From: CAYSRM01 sp964543205
GTDB taxonomy: Bacteria; Verrucomicrobiota; Kiritimatiellia; UBA8416; CAYSRM01
Direction of reading: 5' to 3'
NCBI GenBank assembly: GCA_964543205.1
Contig: CAZIXB010000006.1
Location: 1 to 32,962, forward strand
Length of the DNA: 32,962 nt
Shown here: one piece after another, positions 30,878-32,962 of the stretch
How positions within the stretch are numbered: the first letter of the stretch is position 1
Layout: every line of letters starts with the position of its first letter
The notes under the pieces: generated by a model
Database searches by the model: none
The model's input: only the letters and a program-made list of their open reading frames with translations
What the model was told of the DNA's origin: nothing
Translations under genes and position numbers: made by a program

Positions 30878-32251
30878 CTATACCGAAGGCGGCTTTGGCA
30901 GTCCTTCCATAGATGCAATAGAGCGTTGCAGGTATTCTTCAGGCAATGGATACGCGTCAAGTTTTCCATCCAGGTAAGCCTGGTAACCTGTAAGATCCAT
31001 CAGCCCATGCCCGGACCAGTTCATGAGAATTGTCTTTTCCTTTCCCTCTTCCTTTGCGCGGTTAGCCTCGCGAATAGCCATTGCAATAGCGTGCGATGTC
31101 TCAGGAGCGGGAATAAAACCCTCTTTGTGAGCAAACAACAGCGCCGAATCATAACACTCAGTCTGCGGCAAGCCATAAGCTTCAATCTGACCGAGCTGTA
31201 CCAGGTGGCTGACCAGCGGAGCCATACCGTGATACCTCAGTCCGCCCGCATGAATAGGAGGCGGAACGAATGTATGGCCCAGGCTGTGCATTGCCAGCAA
31301 AGGGGTCATCATCGCAACATCTCCGGAATCATATGAATACGGCGCCCGCGTCAATGTGGGACAGGCCTCTGGCTCAGTCGCCACTATCCTCGTCTCTTTG
31401 CCGCCTGCAAACTTGTCGCATATGAACGGAAACGTTATTCCCGCAAAATTTGACCCACCGCCTGCGCAACCTATAACCACGTCCGGATACTCGCCAATCT
31501 TCTCAAACTGCTTCTTAGCCTCAAGACCGATAATGGTCTGATGCATCATAACGTGATTCAACACGCTGCCCAGTGAATAACGCGTTTTTTCATCTTTTAC
31601 AGCTTCTTCAATAGCTTCGCTTATTGCAATGCCAAGGCTGCCGGGAGTGTCAGGATCCTCCTCAAGAATCTTCCTGCCCGCCTCTGTCTGGTCACTGGGG
31701 CTGGCAACACATTCCGCGCCCCATGTCCTCATCATGATCTTACGGAATGGCTTCTGGTCGAAACTGATCCGGACCATGTACACCTTGCATTCCAGCCCCA
31801 TCAGCTTGGAGCCCATCGCCAAAGCGCTTCCCCACTGTCCAGCGCCTGTTTCAGTGGTCAGCTTTTTTATACCGAACTCGCGATTGTAGTACGCCTGCGC
31901 GACTGCAGTGTTGGGTTTATGGCTTCCGGGAGGAGAAACGCCTTCGTTTTTATAATAAATCCTGGCAGGAGTACCCAAATACTTTTCAAGTCTCCTTGCC
32001 CTGTACAGCGGAGAAGGACGCCAAAGCTTGAGCACTCCAAGAATTTCTTCCGGTATATCGAACCATCTCTGTACGCTGAGCTCCTGCTCAATAAGATTCA
32101 TCGGAAACACCTGAGCAAGGTCGTCGGGACCTATAGGATTGCCGTCCTTGCCCAGCGGAGGCGGAAGCGGCTTTGGAAGATCAGCCTGAATATTGTACCA
32201 TTGTTTCGGCATCTCATCATCGGACAACGTTACCTTAATCTGTTCGCTCAT
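30878..32251 (-). CDS. TrpB2-type tryptophan synthase beta-like PLP enzyme
   Basis: The 457-residue fold-type II PLP enzyme resembles the TrpB2 class of tryptophan synthase beta chains, which make tryptophan from indole and serine or act as stand-alone indole scavengers. The PLP lysine is Lys112 in GSHKPNTA, followed by ETGAGQWGSALA and the phosphate-binding CAGGGSNFAG. The extended N-terminus and overall length are typical of TrpB2, not of the roughly 400-residue TrpB1. No trpA or other trp gene is nearby, so it probably works without TrpA. The ATG at 32251 has GGAGGA about eight bases upstream; a longer frame to 32326 lacks such a site. It begins the leftward run with dprA, topA and xerC. 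Confidence 0.9.
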   Translation of the reverse strand: MSEQIKVTLSDDEMPKQWYNIQADLPKPLPPPLGKDGNPIGPDDLAQVFPMNLIEQELSVQRWFDIPEEILGVLKLWRPSPLYRARRLEKYLGTPARIYYKNEGVSPPGSHKPNTAVAQAYYNREFGIKKLTTETGAGQWGSALAMGSKLMGLECKVYMVRISFDQKPFRKIMMRTWGAECVASPSDQTEAGRKILEEDPDTPGSLGIAISEAIEEAVKDEKTRYSLGSVLNHVMMHQTIIGLEAKKQFEKIGEYPDVVIGCAGGGSNFAGITFPFICDKFAGGKETRIVATEPEACPTLTRAPYSYDSGDVAMMTPLLAMHSLGHTFVPPPIHAGGLRYHGMAPLVSHLVQLGQIEAYGLPQTECYDSALLFAHKEGFIPAPETSHAIAMAIREANRAKEEGKEKTILMNWSGHGLMDLTGYQAYLDGKLDAYPLPEEYLQRSIASMEGLPKPPSV

Positions 32252-32294
32252 AACTGAATTCCTCCCCTGATCAAACACAAAAAAACAATTCGAA

Positions 32295-32323
32295 AATAGA
32301 GCATAATCGCGTGCATACGTCAA
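32295..32323 (-). promoter_or_regulatory. Candidate promoter of the TrpB2-dprA-topA-xerC run
   Basis: On the minus strand TTGACG (32318-32323) and TCTATT (32295-32300) are 17 bases apart, about 44 bases before the TrpB2 ATG and just after the region shared with the divergent glycosidase gene. The match is five of six for the -35 box and four of six for the -10 box. Prediction only. Confidence 0.4.
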
Positions 32324-32330
32324 CAACGTA

Positions 32331-32418
32331 ACAACAACCTGCTTTTGAGTTGCAATTCAAACCTTTTGTTGTATGGTGAAAATCCACCACTAACAGGAGG
32401 TAATCAATGTTGCAACTC
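32331..32418 (+). promoter_or_regulatory. Candidate operator sites upstream of the glycosidase gene
   Basis: TTGAGTTGCAATTCAA at 32345-32360 is a 16-base palindrome with one mismatched pair. It is flanked by the inverted arms ACAACAA (32331-32337) and TTGTTGT (32366-32372). The half-site GAGTTGCAA recurs in inverse orientation as TTGCAACTC at 32410-32418, across the glycosidase start codon. Two sites about 60 bases apart, one over the start, would suit a repressor. No regulator gene is visible in the window. Confidence 0.35.
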
Positions 32419-32962
32419 TTGAACTGGCAACGGGAAGAAACCCCGGAAGAACTCCATAGCATGCTTGAAACACTGGGTAAATATTACCCGCTGGACAAGA
32501 CAAACTCAAGAAGCTCAATCAAACTCGTCTTTCACAAACAAAACGGTTCAAAGGATCTGGTCGTAGAAACAACAACTGAAGAGGCACAGATACATTATTC
32601 CTCAAAAAACCAGGCAGCAAGGGCCGTCGGCTCGCTTCTGGCCGGCATACCGGAAAAGGGCAACAATTTTACTGAAAAAAACAATTTCGATTCGCTGGGA
32701 ATCATGCTCGATTGCTCCCGGAACGCGGTAATGACGGTTAAACATTTCAAGAAATGGCTGCGCAATCTGGCGCTTCTGGGCTTCAACACCGCCATGCTCT
32801 ATACCGAGGACACTTACGTTCTGACCGGCGAACCTCTCTTCGGCTATATGCGGGGCGCATATACAAAGCAGGAATTGCGCGAAATTGACGAGTACGCATC
32901 AAAACTCGGCATCGAAATGATCGGTTGCATCCAGACTCTGGGCCACATGGAACAGGTACTGA
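32407..32962 (+). CDS. Family-20-like glycoside hydrolase (beta-N-acetylhexosaminidase type), 5' part
   Basis: The gene runs off the right edge, and 185 codons are visible. The start is ATG with the strong site ACAGGAGG six to seven bases upstream. The N-terminal part (about residues 1-90) is an alpha/beta accessory domain of the kind seen in GH20 enzymes. The catalytic barrel begins at LGIMLDCSRNAVMTVKHF and continues with LALLGFNTAMLYTEDTY and IEMIGCIQTLGHMEQ, which match a GH20 subgroup acting on terminal N-acetylhexosamines. The catalytic Asp-Glu pair lies beyond the edge, so activity cannot be judged. No signal peptide is seen, so the enzyme may be cytoplasmic and act on imported oligosaccharides. 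It is divergent from the TrpB2 gene. Confidence 0.7.
   Translation, partial: MLQLLNWQREETPEELHSMLETLGKYYPLDKTNSRSSIKLVFHKQNGSKDLVVETTTEEAQIHYSSKNQAARAVGSLLAGIPEKGNNFTEKNNFDSLGIMLDCSRNAVMTVKHFKKWLRNLALLGFNTAMLYTEDTYVLTGEPLFGYMRGAYTKQELREIDEYASKLGIEMIGCIQTLGHMEQVL

Overview
This 33 kb window is a gene-dense chromosomal stretch from what looks like an anaerobic, glycan-using bacterium with an outer membrane. The outer membrane is inferred from a Kdo transferase (WaaA), a TonB-dependent receptor, a small predicted beta-barrel protein and a lipoprotein. Anaerobic life is suggested by a NAD(P)H-linked [FeFe] hydrogenase and an oxygen-sensitive radical SAM sulfatase-maturating enzyme. Glycan use is suggested by an N-acylglucosamine 2-epimerase-like enzyme beside a sodium/solute symporter, and by the start of a family-20-like glycosidase. 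This mix would suit the PVC superphylum, for example Kiritimatiellota, but that placement is an inference from gene content; no rRNA or other decisive marker is present.

Layout. (1) Positions 55-2141, minus: sulfatase-maturase and a PfkB-type kinase. (2) 2275-7741, minus: a compact housekeeping run read ispF, cysS, tmk, holB, PSP1/RicT-like, aroQ, amaP, with overlaps or very short gaps except for 59-65 bases before amaP. (3) 7742-8423: the only long stretch without a convincing gene, holding an array of thirteen heptamers. (4) 8424-11293, plus: epimerase and sodium symporter. (5) 11275-20452, minus: a seven-gene unit read histidine kinase, NuoF-like hydrogenase subunit, [FeFe] catalytic subunit, NuoE-like subunit, two single-domain response regulators, TonB-dependent receptor; four of its six junctions are 4-base ATGA overlaps and the other two are gaps of 4 and 10 bases. 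(6) 20694-22583, plus: glutamine-dependent NAD+ synthetase. (7) 22705-26067, minus: waaA, a possible 45-codon ORF, and three exported proteins of unknown role. (8) 26295-32251, minus: a TrpB2-type enzyme, dprA, topA and xerC. (9) 32407 to the end, plus: the 5' part of a family-20-like glycosidase.

The most notable item is the hydrogenase unit. It encodes a Cache-type sensor kinase, two receivers with no output domain, a NuoF-like subunit carrying two successive thioredoxin-like [2Fe-2S] domains (an apparent HndB-HndC fusion), and an outer-membrane TonB receptor translationally coupled to the last receiver. Other points of interest are a TopA whose C-terminal zinc ribbons are replaced by three diverged repeats of a lysine-rich module, a dispersed palindromic repeat that supplies the last codons of the sulfatase-maturase, heptamer satellites between genes, and the waaA-linked group of exported proteins.
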